From NCBI RefSeq assembly GCF_036826855.1, contig NZ_CP104578.1:8180501-8244500 (forward strand): a DNA stretch of 64,000 bases, in the 5' to 3' direction. The position numbers were made by a program, and so were the translations under genes. This document shows positions 9,389-30,038 of the stretch, one piece after another (the first letter of the stretch is position 1; each line of letters starts with the position of its first letter). Below the pieces are notes generated by a model that worked only from the letters and a program-made list of their open reading frames with translations, made no database searches and had not been told where the DNA came from. Source of the stretch: Streptomyces sp. SJL17-4 (GTDB lineage Bacteria; Actinomycetota; Actinomycetes; Streptomycetales; Streptomycetaceae).

Positions 9389-10500
9389 GCGCGGACGAAC
9401 GGACGGCGGCGAAGCGGGCGGCGGAAGAACGGGCCGCGGACGAGCGGACGCCGAAGGAGAGAGCGGCGGACGAGCGGGCCGGGGCCACACGCGCCGCGGA
9501 CGAACGCTCCGCCGACCCCACCCGCCTCACCTTCCCGCGCGTCCCCCTCGGCCGGACCACCGCCTGGACGACCCGCCTCGCCTTCGGCGCGGCCGGCATC
9601 GGCAACCTCTACAGCGCCGTCACCGACGAGGACGCGCACCGCACCCTCACGACCGCCTGGGACCGGGGCATCCGCTCCTTCGACACCGCACCCCACTACG
9701 GCCTCGGCCTCTCCGAACGACGCCTCGGCGCCTTCCTGCGGGACCGGCCCCGGGACACGTACACCGTCTCCACGAAGATCGGCCGCCTCCTCGTTCCCGA
9801 CCCCGATGCGACCGGCGACGACCTCGCCAACGGCTTCGCGGTACCCGCCACACACCGCAGGGTCTGGGACTTCGGGGCGGACGGCATCCGGCGCGGCCTC
9901 GAAGCGAGCCTGGAGCGCCTCGGGCTCGACCGCGTCGACATCGTGTACCTGCACGACCCCGACGACCATGCCGACCAGGCACTCCGCGAGGCGTACCCCG
10001 CCCTGGAACGCCTGCGGACCGAGGGTGTCGTCCGCGCCATCGGCGTGGGCATGAACCAGACCGCGCTCCCCACCCGCTTCGTCACCGAGACCGACATCGA
10101 CGTCGTCCTGCTCGCCGGCCGCTACACCCTGCTCGACCGGAGCGGCCTGACCGAACTGCTGCCGGCCGCGCACCGCCGTGGCGTGTCGGTCGTCGCCGGA
10201 GGAGTGTTCAACTCGGGCCTCCTGGCGGATCCACGTCCCGGCGCCACGTACGACTACGCGGCGGCCCCGCCGGAAACCCTGGCCAGGGCCCTCCGGCTGC
10301 GGGAGATCTGCGAGCGCCACGGCGTGCCCCTGAGGGCCGCGGCGGCCCGCTTCCCGCTGCGCCATCCCGCCGTGGCGGGCGTCCTCCTCGGCCTGCGCAG
10401 CGCGGCGGAGGCCACGGACGCCGCCGACATGCTGGCCCGCGAGATACCCGAGGCCCTCTGGAACGAGCTGCGCACCTCTGGAGCTGGAGCGAACCCATGA
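9385..10500 (+). CDS. Aldo/keto reductase, likely L-fucose dehydrogenase
   Basis: This 371-residue AKR should oxidise L-fucose to the lactone using NAD(P)+ (D-threo-aldose/L-fucose dehydrogenase class). FGAAGIGNLY, FDTAPHYGLGLSERRLG with catalytic Asp and Tyr, STKIGRLL with the Lys, and DIVYLHDPDDH are clear. The first 45 residues are odd: a charged repetitive tail of ADER/KER units precedes the normal domain start at LTFPRVPLGRTT. No alternative start codon is available after the ATG at 9385, which overlaps the previous stop (ATGA). It is followed by a 4-nt overlap with the mutarotase gene. Confidence 0.87.
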   Translation: MSADERTAAKRAAEERAADERTPKERAADERAGATRAADERSADPTRLTFPRVPLGRTTAWTTRLAFGAAGIGNLYSAVTDEDAHRTLTTAWDRGIRSFDTAPHYGLGLSERRLGAFLRDRPRDTYTVSTKIGRLLVPDPDATGDDLANGFAVPATHRRVWDFGADGIRRGLEASLERLGLDRVDIVYLHDPDDHADQALREAYPALERLRTEGVVRAIGVGMNQTALPTRFVTETDIDVVLLAGRYTLLDRSGLTELLPAAHRRGVSVVAGGVFNSGLLADPRPGATYDYAAAPPETLARALRLREICERHGVPLRAAAARFPLRHPAVAGVLLGLRSAAEATDAADMLAREIPEALWNELRTSGAGANP

Positions 10501-10808
10501 GAATTGCTCTGCACACCCGGGTCCGCGCGGACCGCGTCGCCGCGTACGAAGAGGCGCACCGCGACGTCCCCGCCGAGCTGACCCGCGCGATCCGGGCGGC
10601 CGGCTGCACGTCCTGGACGATCTGGCGCAGCGGCACCGACCTCTTCCATCTGCTCGACTGCGAGGACTACGCCCACCTCCTCGCCGAGCTCGGGACACTG
10701 CCCGTCAACGTGGAGTGGCAGGCCCGGATGGCCGAACTCCTCGAGGTCGTCCACGACTACTCCGGCGACGGCGCGGACGCCGGGCTGCCCGTGGTGTGGC
10801 AGCTGTGA
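10497..10808 (+). CDS. L-rhamnose/L-fucose mutarotase family protein (DUF718/RhaM-like)
   Basis: This 103-residue protein matches the RhaM-like alpha-beta barrel mutarotase family: MRIALHTRVRADRVAAYEEAH at the N-terminus, GCTSWTIWRSGTDLFHLLDCEDY in the middle and a C-terminal PVVWQL. It would speed interconversion of the anomers of the sugar so that the dehydrogenase is supplied with the right one. It is coupled by 4-nt overlaps to both neighbours. The operon makes L-fucose more likely than L-rhamnose as substrate, although the family was first described for rhamnose. Confidence 0.88.
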   Translation: MRIALHTRVRADRVAAYEEAHRDVPAELTRAIRAAGCTSWTIWRSGTDLFHLLDCEDYAHLLAELGTLPVNVEWQARMAELLEVVHDYSGDGADAGLPVVWQL

Positions 10809-11707
10809 ACACCACCTATCGGCCCCTCGTCGTCGACGCGCACCACCACCTCTGGGACCTCTCCGTACGCGACCAGGACTGGATCACCGGACCCGCGCTC
10901 GCCCCCCTGCGCCGCACCTTCACCGAGCGCGACCTGAGCGCCGAGACCGCCGCCGCGGGGGTGACGGCCACCGTCCTCGTCCAGACGGTCACCGTCGCCG
11001 ACGAGACACCCGAGATGCTGGCCATCGCCCGAGACAGCGACCTGATCGCCGGCGTCGTCGGCTGGACGGACCTGACGGCGCCCGACGTCGCCGACACCCT
11101 GGCCGCGCTGCTCGCCCTGCCGGGCGGCGCGCACCTCGTGGGCATCCGGCACCAGGTCCAGTCGGAACCGGACCCCGCCTGGCTGCTCCGCCCCGATGTC
11201 CGCCGCGGCCTCACCGCGGTGGCCGACGCGGGGCTCGCGTACGACCTGGTGATCGTCCCGCACCAGCTTCCGGCCGCGACGAGGGTCGCGAGAGAGCTGC
11301 CGGGACTGACCTTCGTGCTCGACCACGCGGCGAAACCGCCCGTCGCGAGCGGAGACCTCGAACCCTGGGCGGCCCGACTGCGCGCCTTCGGGGCCCTGCC
11401 GAACACCGTCGGCAAGCTCTCCGGCCTGCACACCGAGGCCGACTGGCACAGCTGGACGGTGCGGGACCTGCGGCCGTACACCGACGTCCTGCTCGGCGCG
11501 TTCGGCCCGAGCCGCCTCATGTTCGGTTCCGACTGGCCGGTGTGCACCCTGGCGGCGTCGTACGGCCGGACGCTCGCGACCGCGAGGGAGCTCACGGCGG
11601 CGCTGAGCCCCGGGGAGCGGGCGGCGGTCCTCGGAAGCACGGCGGTGGAGACGTACCGACTGGGAGAGCACGCCGCTCGCCGGGCGGGCCACCCGGCGGT
11701 CACATAG
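10805..11707 (+). CDS. Amidohydrolase-family L-fuconolactonase
   Basis: This 300-residue TIM-barrel hydrolase starts with VVDAHHHLWDLS, the metal-binding HxH of the amidohydrolase-2 family. It continues with GIRHQVQSEPDPAWL near residue 113, FVLDHAAKPP near 175, and FGSDWPVC near 240 with the terminal Asp. These are typical of bacterial L-fuconolactonases and related sugar lactonases. It would open the lactone made by the aldo/keto reductase and so provide L-fuconate to the first enzyme of the operon. The GTG start overlaps the mutarotase stop. It is the last gene of the operon. Confidence 0.88.
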   Translation: MNTTYRPLVVDAHHHLWDLSVRDQDWITGPALAPLRRTFTERDLSAETAAAGVTATVLVQTVTVADETPEMLAIARDSDLIAGVVGWTDLTAPDVADTLAALLALPGGAHLVGIRHQVQSEPDPAWLLRPDVRRGLTAVADAGLAYDLVIVPHQLPAATRVARELPGLTFVLDHAAKPPVASGDLEPWAARLRAFGALPNTVGKLSGLHTEADWHSWTVRDLRPYTDVLLGAFGPSRLMFGSDWPVCTLAASYGRTLATARELTAALSPGERAAVLGSTAVETYRLGEHAARRAGHPAVT

Positions 11708-11809
11708 GGTCGTGATGCCGCTACGACAGTGGCGGTGGTACGGCGAGGGTGAACGCCTCGTCGCCGCAGGCGCGGGCGGGGGCGCCGCTCGACCGATCTG
11801 GGGTGCCCC

Positions 11810-12271
11810 ATGGCAGGACAGTTCGAAGCGACGTTCGAGGTCGACCGGCCGGTGGAGGAGGTGTTCGCCTTTCTCGCCGACGGGCGCAACGATCCGGAGT
11901 TCAGCCCCCGGGTACTCAGGATCGAGCGGGTCCCGGACGCCCCGACCGCCGTGGGCACCGTCTTCCGGAGCACCGTCAAGGACGCCGGGATGAAGACCGC
12001 CAGGGAGTTCCGCATCACCGCCTGCGAAGCCCCCGTGAAGCTCCGCTGGGCCGAGGTGTCGAAGAACATCATCACGGCGAGTGAGGGCGGCTACGACCTG
12101 GAACCGCTCACCGACGGCCGGACCCAGGTCCGGATCTACAACGTCCTCGAAGGCCACGGCCTGGGCAGACTCTTCGCGGGCCTGGCGCTCTCGGCCGCCC
12201 GCAAGGACGCCGACGGCTTCGGCGCCCGGATCAAGGCGGCGGCGGAGGCGGGGATCGCCCCGCGGCGCTGA
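11810..12271 (+). CDS. SRPBCC-family protein (polyketide cyclase/START-like fold)
   Basis: This 153-residue protein has the START-like beginning FEATFEVDRPVEEVFAFLADGRNDPEF, a central KLRWAEVSKNIITASEGGYDLEPL, and a C-terminal helix after LEGHGLGRLFAGLAL. Members bind small hydrophobic ligands, but most in streptomycetes have no known function. It stands alone 102 bp after the fucose operon and converges on the DUF2071 gene with only 13 bp between the two stop codons. Its ATG has a weak GGGGTG leader. Confidence 0.82.
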   Translation: MAGQFEATFEVDRPVEEVFAFLADGRNDPEFSPRVLRIERVPDAPTAVGTVFRSTVKDAGMKTAREFRITACEAPVKLRWAEVSKNIITASEGGYDLEPLTDGRTQVRIYNVLEGHGLGRLFAGLALSAARKDADGFGARIKAAAEAGIAPRR

Positions 12272-12284
12272 GACCACGGACGAA

Positions 12285-13115
12285 CTACCCGTCCCCGTCC
12301 CTGTCCCTGTCGCCGTCCGCGTCCCCGTCGCCGTCCCTCTGACGCGGGATCGACACGACCCGCGGATCCCGCGGCGGGGCACTGAAGCGGACCGGCACGC
12401 CCGGCGAGTAGAGCACGCTCACGGGCGGACCGGGCGGCTGCTCCAGACCGGCTGCGGTGAGCAGCGTCTCGTCGCAGTCGAGCAGCCGGGCGCGGTGCAG
12501 GGGCCAGCGCGGATGGGTGTTCGGGAGGTAGAGCGGCTGCCCGCGGAACGAGCTGTGCATGCCCCAGCGTGCGGTCAGGAAGTGTTCGAGCGCGGTGGGC
12601 TCCGCCACCGGCTCGCCGACCTCCACACTGATCGCGCTGCGCGCCCCGCGGGGGCCGGGCCAGCGACGGCTGCTGGTGTACGTCACGGTGGAGCCGTCGT
12701 TCCGGACGCTCATCCTGGACCAGACGTACGGGATCCGGAACGCCCACCGTCCGATGGTCACCGGGATCAGGCGGGACGCGTCGAGGGAGCGGAAGACGAC
12801 GCCACGGCGCCCGTGGGCGTCCACGGAGTAGAGCCGCACGTTGGTCTCGGGGAAGGTCCCGAGATACGGGATCCCGGGGAGCCGGAACCAGCCGACCCGG
12901 TGCATGCGGAAGGCGACCAGGCCCACGTAGGTGAGGCCGTCGTGTGTGTCGGGCACGGTGCCGACGGGCAGCAGCGGGGCCACGTCGGCGGGGTCCACGG
13001 CCCAGTGCAGGAACGCCAGGTCGAGCCAGGACTGGGTGAGCAGGGTGCGGTCCGGGCGGTGCGGCGGTTCGGCCGATATCGGCTCGGGGAGCGCGGCGGG
13101 CGGCGTCTGCGGCAT
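12285..13115 (-). CDS. DUF2071 (YqjF-like) family protein
   Basis: This 276-residue protein has the DUF2071 hallmarks: SWLDLAFLHWAVDPADVAPLLP, TYVGLVAFRM, PYLGTFPETNVRLYSVD, and GVVFRSLDASRLIPV. The fold resembles acetoacetate decarboxylase, but no reaction is established for this family. The C-terminus ends in an Asp/Gly/Arg repeat (DGDGDADGDRDRDGDG) encoded by a CCGTCC-type hexamer tract, which may be slippage-prone. I chose the ATG at 13115 because homology begins there. A GATACT hexamer lies exactly 6 nt before it, so the mRNA may be leaderless. Confidence 0.85.
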   Translation of the reverse strand: MPQTPPAALPEPISAEPPHRPDRTLLTQSWLDLAFLHWAVDPADVAPLLPVGTVPDTHDGLTYVGLVAFRMHRVGWFRLPGIPYLGTFPETNVRLYSVDAHGRRGVVFRSLDASRLIPVTIGRWAFRIPYVWSRMSVRNDGSTVTYTSSRRWPGPRGARSAISVEVGEPVAEPTALEHFLTARWGMHSSFRGQPLYLPNTHPRWPLHRARLLDCDETLLTAAGLEQPPGPPVSVLYSPGVPVRFSAPPRDPRVVSIPRQRDGDGDADGDRDRDGDG

Positions 13116-13143
13116 CCCAGCAGTATCGGGCACCGAAGCGAAG

Positions 13144-13179
13144 GAGGTGGCCCTCCACGGGTGTGTGGAGGGCCACCTC
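13144..13179 (-). terminator. Hairpin terminator downstream of the subtilase
   Basis: Two perfect 15-nt arms (GAGGTGGCCCTCCAC at 13144-13158 and its complement at 13165-13179) enclose a 6-nt loop, about 50 bp after the subtilase stop. It probably ends the protease transcript. Confidence 0.8.
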
Positions 13180-13230
13180 TTCACTGCTCACCGGGGGCGG
13201 GAACGGCCCCGGCGTGTCGTGCGTGTGCTG

Positions 13231-14430
13231 TTACGGCGTCACCTTGAGGAGCTTGTTCGCGGTGCCGGCGGTCGCGTTCTTGATGGCGTCCGGGGTGGCC
13301 GCCCCGGTCAGCGCGGTGGCCGTGTCGGCCGGCGTCGCCGACGGGTTGGCCGCCAGGTAGAGGGCCGCGGCGCCCGCCACGTGCGGGCTGGCCATCGACG
13401 TTCCGGAGATCGTCTTGACGCCGGTGTCGCTGTCGTTCCAGGCCGAGGTGATCTCCGAGCCGGGCGCGTACAGGTCCACCACGGAGCCGAAGTTCGAGAA
13501 CTCCGACTGCTCGTCGCCCTTGGTGCTGGACGCGACGGTGAGCGCCTCCGGCACCCGGGAGGGCGAGCCCTGTCCGGCGTCGGAGGACTCGTTGCCGGCT
13601 GCCACCGCGAAGGTCACGCCGGAGGCGATGGCCCGCTGGACCGCCGCGTCCAGGGCCTCGTCGGCGCCGCCGCCGAGGCTCATGTTCGCGACCGAGGGCC
13701 CGGAGTGGTTCTTGGTCACCCAGTCGATGCCGGCCACGACCTGCTCGGTGGTGCCGGAGCCGTTGTCGTCCAGGACGCGGACGGCCACGACCTTGGCCTT
13801 CTTGGCGACTCCGTGGGCGGTGCCGGCGATGGTGCCCGCCACGTGGGTGCCGTGGCCGTTGCCGTCGTCGGCGCTGTCGTCGTTGTCCACGGCGTCGAAG
13901 CCGTGGGTCGCCCGGCCGCCGAAGTCCTGGTGCGAGATGCGGACGCCGGTGTCGATGACGTACGCGGTCACGCCCTCCCCGCCGTTGTCGGGGTAGGTGT
14001 ACTTCTGGTCGCCGGCCGTGTCGGCCTGGTCGATCCGGTCCAGGCCCCAGGACGGGGGCTGTTCCTGCGTCTCCTTGATGCTGAACCGCTTGTTCTGCAC
14101 GACGGTCCCGACCGCGGGGTCGGCGGCGAGGCGCTTGGCCTCGTCGACGGACAGACCGGACGCCGAGAAGCCGTTGACCTCGGAGCCGTAGGAGCGGACG
14201 AGCTTGCCGCCGTACTTCTTGGCGAGGTCGCCCTTGTTCGCGGATGCGTCGAGGATGACGACGAAGCTGCCGTCGACGGCGCCCGGGGCACCGAGTCCGT
14301 GGACGGTGCCCTCGGCCGGGGTGGCGGCCCCGGCGAGATTGCCCGCGAACAGCGCTGCGGCGGCAGCGGCAGCCGTACCTGTGGCTATGGCCGCGTTGCG
14401 AAGTCCGTGGGATCGCTTGTGAGTTGCCAT
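13231..14430 (-). CDS. Secreted S8 subtilisin-like serine protease with I9 propeptide
   Basis: This 399-residue preproprotein has a signal peptide (GLRNAAIATGTAAAAAAALF), an inhibitor-I9 propeptide from about residue 50 to 120 (SFVVILDASANK to VVQNKRF), and a mature S8 domain. The catalytic triad is visible: Asp in AYVIDTGVRISHQDF, His in GNGHGTHVAGTIAG, Ser in SGTSMASPHVAG. The oxyanion Asn is in FAVAAGNESSDA. Length matches the streptomycete alkaline protease type without extra C-terminal domains. It is monocistronic, bounded by a strong terminator, and has a comparatively AT-rich promoter region upstream. Confidence 0.95.
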   Translation of the reverse strand: MATHKRSHGLRNAAIATGTAAAAAAALFAGNLAGAATPAEGTVHGLGAPGAVDGSFVVILDASANKGDLAKKYGGKLVRSYGSEVNGFSASGLSVDEAKRLAADPAVGTVVQNKRFSIKETQEQPPSWGLDRIDQADTAGDQKYTYPDNGGEGVTAYVIDTGVRISHQDFGGRATHGFDAVDNDDSADDGNGHGTHVAGTIAGTAHGVAKKAKVVAVRVLDDNGSGTTEQVVAGIDWVTKNHSGPSVANMSLGGGADEALDAAVQRAIASGVTFAVAAGNESSDAGQGSPSRVPEALTVASSTKGDEQSEFSNFGSVVDLYAPGSEITSAWNDSDTGVKTISGTSMASPHVAGAAALYLAANPSATPADTATALTGAATPDAIKNATAGTANKLLKVTP

Positions 14431-14738
14431 GAAAGTGGGTCTCTCCTCGTGTTGACGTGTGGGGCGTCAAACGTTCGAGAGAACCCTGTTCGGATTGGCA
14501 GGAGCAAATCAAGGGCGAACCAGGGGTAAGACCTTTTTCAGCAAGGTTTCTTAATCAGCTCTCCGCACCGCCTCCATGTCACACACGCCACCTGGCCAAC
14601 TCCTCCGTGAAATGGTCACGTTCGGCCGACCTGTCCGTGCGGGCGTGGCCGGGACGCGCGGACCGGGCTCCTTCGCCGTCGACTGCGGCCGCGACGAGGA
14701 GAAACTCGGCAAGATCATCCGCGACGACCTGAACTGAT
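14431..14738. other. Intergenic region upstream of the subtilase, no gene
   Basis: This stretch holds the promoter side of the subtilase. It is comparatively AT-rich near 14505-14560 (for example AAGACCTTTTTCAGCAAGG), which suits promoter or regulator-binding sequence. On the plus strand 14670-14736 a short open stretch ends in KIIRDDLN and may be part of the lipoprotein relic that follows, in another frame. I see no intact gene. Confidence 0.5.
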
Positions 14739-14739
14739 C

Positions 14740-14892
14740 ACCTTCACCCGCTCGGACGGCACGAAGCAGCTCACGATCGACTGCCGGCCCCTCTACTGGT
14801 TCACCGGCGACAAGACCCCCGGCGACACCAACGGCCGGGGCGTCGGCGGCACGTGGTTCGCCGTCACGGCGAACGGCAAGCTCGCCAAGTAG
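14740..14892 (+). pseudogene. Relic of a secreted-repeat lipoprotein (Lipoprotein_15/COG4315 type)
   Basis: The frame ending at TAG 14890-14892 encodes TFTRSDGTKQLTIDC, RPLYWFTGDKTPGDTNG and RGVGGTWFAVTANGKLAK. This matches the last repeat of predicted streptomycete lipoproteins with the PLYxFxGDxxPGDTNG motif. No start codon, signal peptide or earlier repeats are present in frame; a stop interrupts just upstream at 14734-14736. I read it as the C-terminal remnant of a deleted gene, not a functional one. Confidence 0.65.
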
Positions 14893-14912
14893 GCCCCTCG
14901 CCCCCGCCGCAC

Positions 14913-14951
14913 GGCTCACCCGCCCCCGACACCACCGAGGGCGGGTGAGCC
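14913..14951 (+). terminator. Hairpin after the lipoprotein relic
   Basis: Perfect 13-nt arms GGCTCACCCGCCC (14913-14925) and GGGCGGGTGAGCC (14939-14951) surround a 13-nt loop, 20 bp after the relic's stop. It is probably the original terminator of the decayed gene. Confidence 0.7.
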
Positions 14952-14998
14952 ATGTGGTGCGACCTCCGACGAGTGCGGCGAGCGCCGGGAGAGGCACG

Positions 14999-15199
14999 GT
15001 GTTACAGGCCGCCGCGAGCCTGCCGCACGTCGAGCGCGCCTTCACCTTCACCCCGGCGGAACGCGCCGCCGCCGAAGCCCAGGACTGGCTGGACTACTCG
15101 ACCGGCGAGGAGAGCGTCCTCGACGGCCCCCTCCGCGTCTGGCGCACCGCCGCCCGCACGGGCATGGGCCTGTGCGGGCTGTCCGTACACCTCGGCTGA
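14999..15199 (+). CDS. Small hypothetical protein, possibly a gene remnant
   Basis: A 66-codon frame starts at GTG 14999 after GGGAGAGG with a 5-nt spacer and has good third-position GC. It encodes a helical, charged peptide with ERAFTFTPAERAAAEAQDWLDY and LDGPLRVWRTAARTGMG. I do not recognise a family. It may be a true small protein or the end of a longer deleted gene next to the lipoprotein relic. It converges with the SUKH-Lsr2 gene, with only 14 bp between stops. Confidence 0.4.
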   Translation: MLQAAASLPHVERAFTFTPAERAAAEAQDWLDYSTGEESVLDGPLRVWRTAARTGMGLCGLSVHLG

Positions 15200-15213
15200 C
15201 CGCCGCGACGAGG

Positions 15214-15911
15214 TCAGTCCGAGTGCGTCGCCGCCTCCCACGCCTCGAGGACCGCGCGCGGGACGCGCCCCCGGGCCGGCACGTCGTAGCCGTTGGCCCT
15301 GGCCCAGGCACGGATGGTGCTCGTGCTGACCTGCGACCAGGAGCTCGGGGCGGTGACGCGTACGCGACCGCGGAGCCGGGACGGCGTGAACGAGGGCCCG
15401 GTGTCGAGGAGACCCGGGGGGAAGAGCGGGACGTTCGACGTCCCGCCGAGGACGTCGACGAGAAACGCCGTCACCGACCCGCTGTACGTGAACCAGGGGG
15501 CGCTCAGCCGCTCGGTGACGGCGAGCGTCCACCGGTCGGGGGCGTCGCGCGGCCGGGTGTCCCAGAACAGGTAGTGCCCGTTTCCTGTGACGCCCACGGC
15601 GAGGAGATCCCCGGTCGCGCACGGCAGCGCCCGGGGACGACGTGCGTCGGCGGTGCGGCCCGCGTCGAGCTGCGCACGCAGACGCGCGGGCATGGGGCCG
15701 GTCAGGTCGACCCACTCGCTGAGGGCACCAGGCCGGTACAGGGTGAGGAACGCGCAGAACTCGCCCGGCCCGTAGGCGTCGACGAGTTCCTTGTAGTCCC
15801 GGGGCAGGCCCACGCCCAGCTCGTCCTCGGCGAGGGACCAGTCGGGCGCCGGCGGAACGACGGCGGGAGGCGGACACAGGGCGGTCAGCGCGGCGAGGTC
15901 GGCGAGAGCGG

Positions 15912-15915
<4 letters not shown>
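15214..15915 (-). CDS. SUKH (SMI1/KNR4) domain fused to an Lsr2-type DNA-binding domain
   Basis: This 233-residue protein has two parts. Residues about 20-180 look like a SUKH/SMI1-KNR4 domain (ELGVGLPRDYKELVDAYGPGEF, NGHYLFWDTRP, then FLVDVLGG). Residues about 190-230 match the C-terminal domain of Lsr2: STIRAWARANGYDVPARG and VPRAVLEAWEAA, including the R-G-R minor-groove type loop (ARGRVP). The GTG start overlaps the stop of the giant synthase gene (GTGA), so it is co-translated with it. It may couple the synthase operon to a nucleoid-type silencer or regulator; SUKH domains are otherwise known as immunity or sensor modules. The function is inference. Confidence 0.8.
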
Positions 15916-28520
<12,605 letters not shown>

Positions 28521-28603
28521 CAACGCCCCCGTGCATCTGCATCTGCCGAGGCAGTTCCCTCCCGCAGTCCGTTCGATCATCTCAGCCCACTGCCGACGGT
28601 AGG

Positions 28604-28717
28604 GGCGTGGGCGTGTCGTTCGGCGACCCGGGTGCCCTGCGCGTGGTGCTCGCCTCGGCACTGCTCGCGCCGGTGTGCGCGCTGGCGATCCTCGGCGTGC
28701 AGCGGCGCGACCTGTGA
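28604..28717 (+). pseudogene. Remnant of an ABC-2 type permease
   Basis: Between the synthase and the oxygenase gene, on the opposite strand, a frame encodes VSFGDPGALRVVLASALLA, then PVCALAILGVQRRDL and a stop at 28715-28717. SFGDPGALR followed by a membrane helix is typical of streptomycete ABC-2 permeases, and RRDL is a usual C-terminus. The two pieces look joined by an internal deletion. No start region remains, so I treat it as a scar of an earlier exporter gene. Confidence 0.5.
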
Positions 28718-28784
28718 GATCGCCTTCCACACGGGCGAACCGCCGGGCAGTGGGGTGCGCCCGTGCCTGTGCCCGTCGCTCGCC

Positions 28785-29948
28785 TCACGGCGCGAGCGCG
28801 GCTGCCGGTGGGGTCCAGCGACGGGTGCGGGACGGTGCGTCGGGCACGCCGTACTCCTTCCTGAGGTGCTCGGGGATGGCGTAGTGCATGACGCGGCCCC
28901 GGGTGAGCGAGGACAGTTCGAAGATCGTGGTGAGGTGCCCGAGCCGGTCGAGGGCCCAGGCGCCGAGCGGTGAGCGGTCCTCGATGGTCTCCAGTACGCC
29001 CAGCAGATGCGGTGCGGCCTTGACGACGGTGTCCCAGGGCGTGCTGGGGACCTCGAGCCAGTCGGCGCTCGTGTCGCCGATGAGGTACCGGACGAGAGCG
29101 GCCACGACCGGGTCGAGCAGCGTCCCGGGCACGATGTCCTCGTAGAGCTGGATGAGCTGCCGGGTCAGGTGCGCGCCCTCCGGGGACGGCCCCATGTACC
29201 GGATCATGTACTGGTCGAGGAACCGGCGCGCCTCGTCGAGGGACGTGGGGACGGCGTCCTGGTCGACGCCGAGCATCGCGCCGACCACACGCCAGGCGTA
29301 GTAGTACGCCTCCGCTCCTTCCTCCGACATGTGGATGCCGAGGCGGTGCAGGCTGTCGAGGACGAGCAGCGAGAAGAACATCTGCCCGCCGATCATGTCC
29401 TCCTGGCAGATCGGCACCCCCGACGCCCCGGTGTCCCAGCGGTCCTCGCGCGTGAGGTGGTGACGGATGGACGCGTGGAGCAGCCGGACCTTCTGCGCGG
29501 CGGGGATGAAGCGACTTCCGGCCTCGAAGGCATCGGGCTGCATCAGATAGACGGTGAACTGGCCGGTCGCGGCCATGCGCGTCGAGGGGTAGTTCAGGCC
29601 GTGGGTCGTCGACAGCAGCTTCGCCACGTGGGGGACGAGATAGCAGGCAGGCATGGCGGCGAAGGACAGGGCGGTGGCGATGTGCACGTTGTTGTCGATG
29701 AAGAACAGCCGGGCCCGCTCCATCTCGTCCCAGTCCACCCAGGCCGGCGGGGCGCTCGTGGCCTCCAGATACTCCCTGGCGACATCGGGCAAACCGTCCG
29801 GAACGGGCGCGCCGGCGGTGGAGAAGAAGCGCATCAAGGTGTTGAAGGTGCCCATCTCGCCGCGCTCGAAGAGAGCGGCGACGGTGGCGTCGGCGAGCTC
29901 GTCGCCGCGCTCTCGGAGGGCGTTCATCGATGTCTCGGTGTGGAGCAC
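28785..29948 (-). CDS. MpaB/rubber-oxygenase-like protein (DUF2236)
   Basis: This 387-residue protein resembles the MpaB/Lcp oxygenase family (DUF2236), whose studied members are b-type haem proteins that cleave polyisoprene or process prenyl chains. It is helical, with ERARLFFIDNNVHIATALS near 75, KVRLLHASIRHHLTRE near 155 with candidate haem-binding His residues, QEDMIGGQMFFSLLVLDSL, and YYYAWRVVGAMLGVD near 235. There is no signal peptide, unlike secreted latex-clearing proteins. The GTG start follows AAAGGA with a 7-nt spacer. It lies between the polyprenyl synthetase and the PKS-NRPS on the same strand, so an isoprenoid substrate made by its neighbour is attractive, but that is inference. 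Confidence 0.82.
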   Translation of the reverse strand: MLHTETSMNALRERGDELADATVAALFERGEMGTFNTLMRFFSTAGAPVPDGLPDVAREYLEATSAPPAWVDWDEMERARLFFIDNNVHIATALSFAAMPACYLVPHVAKLLSTTHGLNYPSTRMAATGQFTVYLMQPDAFEAGSRFIPAAQKVRLLHASIRHHLTREDRWDTGASGVPICQEDMIGGQMFFSLLVLDSLHRLGIHMSEEGAEAYYYAWRVVGAMLGVDQDAVPTSLDEARRFLDQYMIRYMGPSPEGAHLTRQLIQLYEDIVPGTLLDPVVAALVRYLIGDTSADWLEVPSTPWDTVVKAAPHLLGVLETIEDRSPLGAWALDRLGHLTTIFELSSLTRGRVMHYAIPEHLRKEYGVPDAPSRTRRWTPPAAALAP

Positions 29949-29967
29949 GGGGGAGTCCTTTGTGTGA

Positions 29968-30029
29968 GGGAGGCAGGGAGGCAGGGAGGCAGGGAGGCAG
30001 GCGCAGGGAGGTCGGGAGGTCGGGAGGTC
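29968..30029. repeat. Octamer tandem repeats in the 5' leader of the oxygenase gene
   Basis: Four perfect copies of GGGAGGCA (29968-29999) are followed, after 6 bp, by three copies of GGGAGGTC (30006-30029). On the transcript of the oxygenase gene this is a nearly pure pyrimidine tract about 20 nt before the ribosome-binding site. It fills most of the 90-bp gap between the synthetase stop and the oxygenase start. Confidence 0.85.
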
Positions 30030-30038
30030 GGGCCCGGA

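Noticed and set aside
14551..15051. Minus-strand frame of 166 codons over the lipoprotein relic
   Set aside because: It opposes the recognisable PLYWFTGD repeat sequence and shows no domain of its own.
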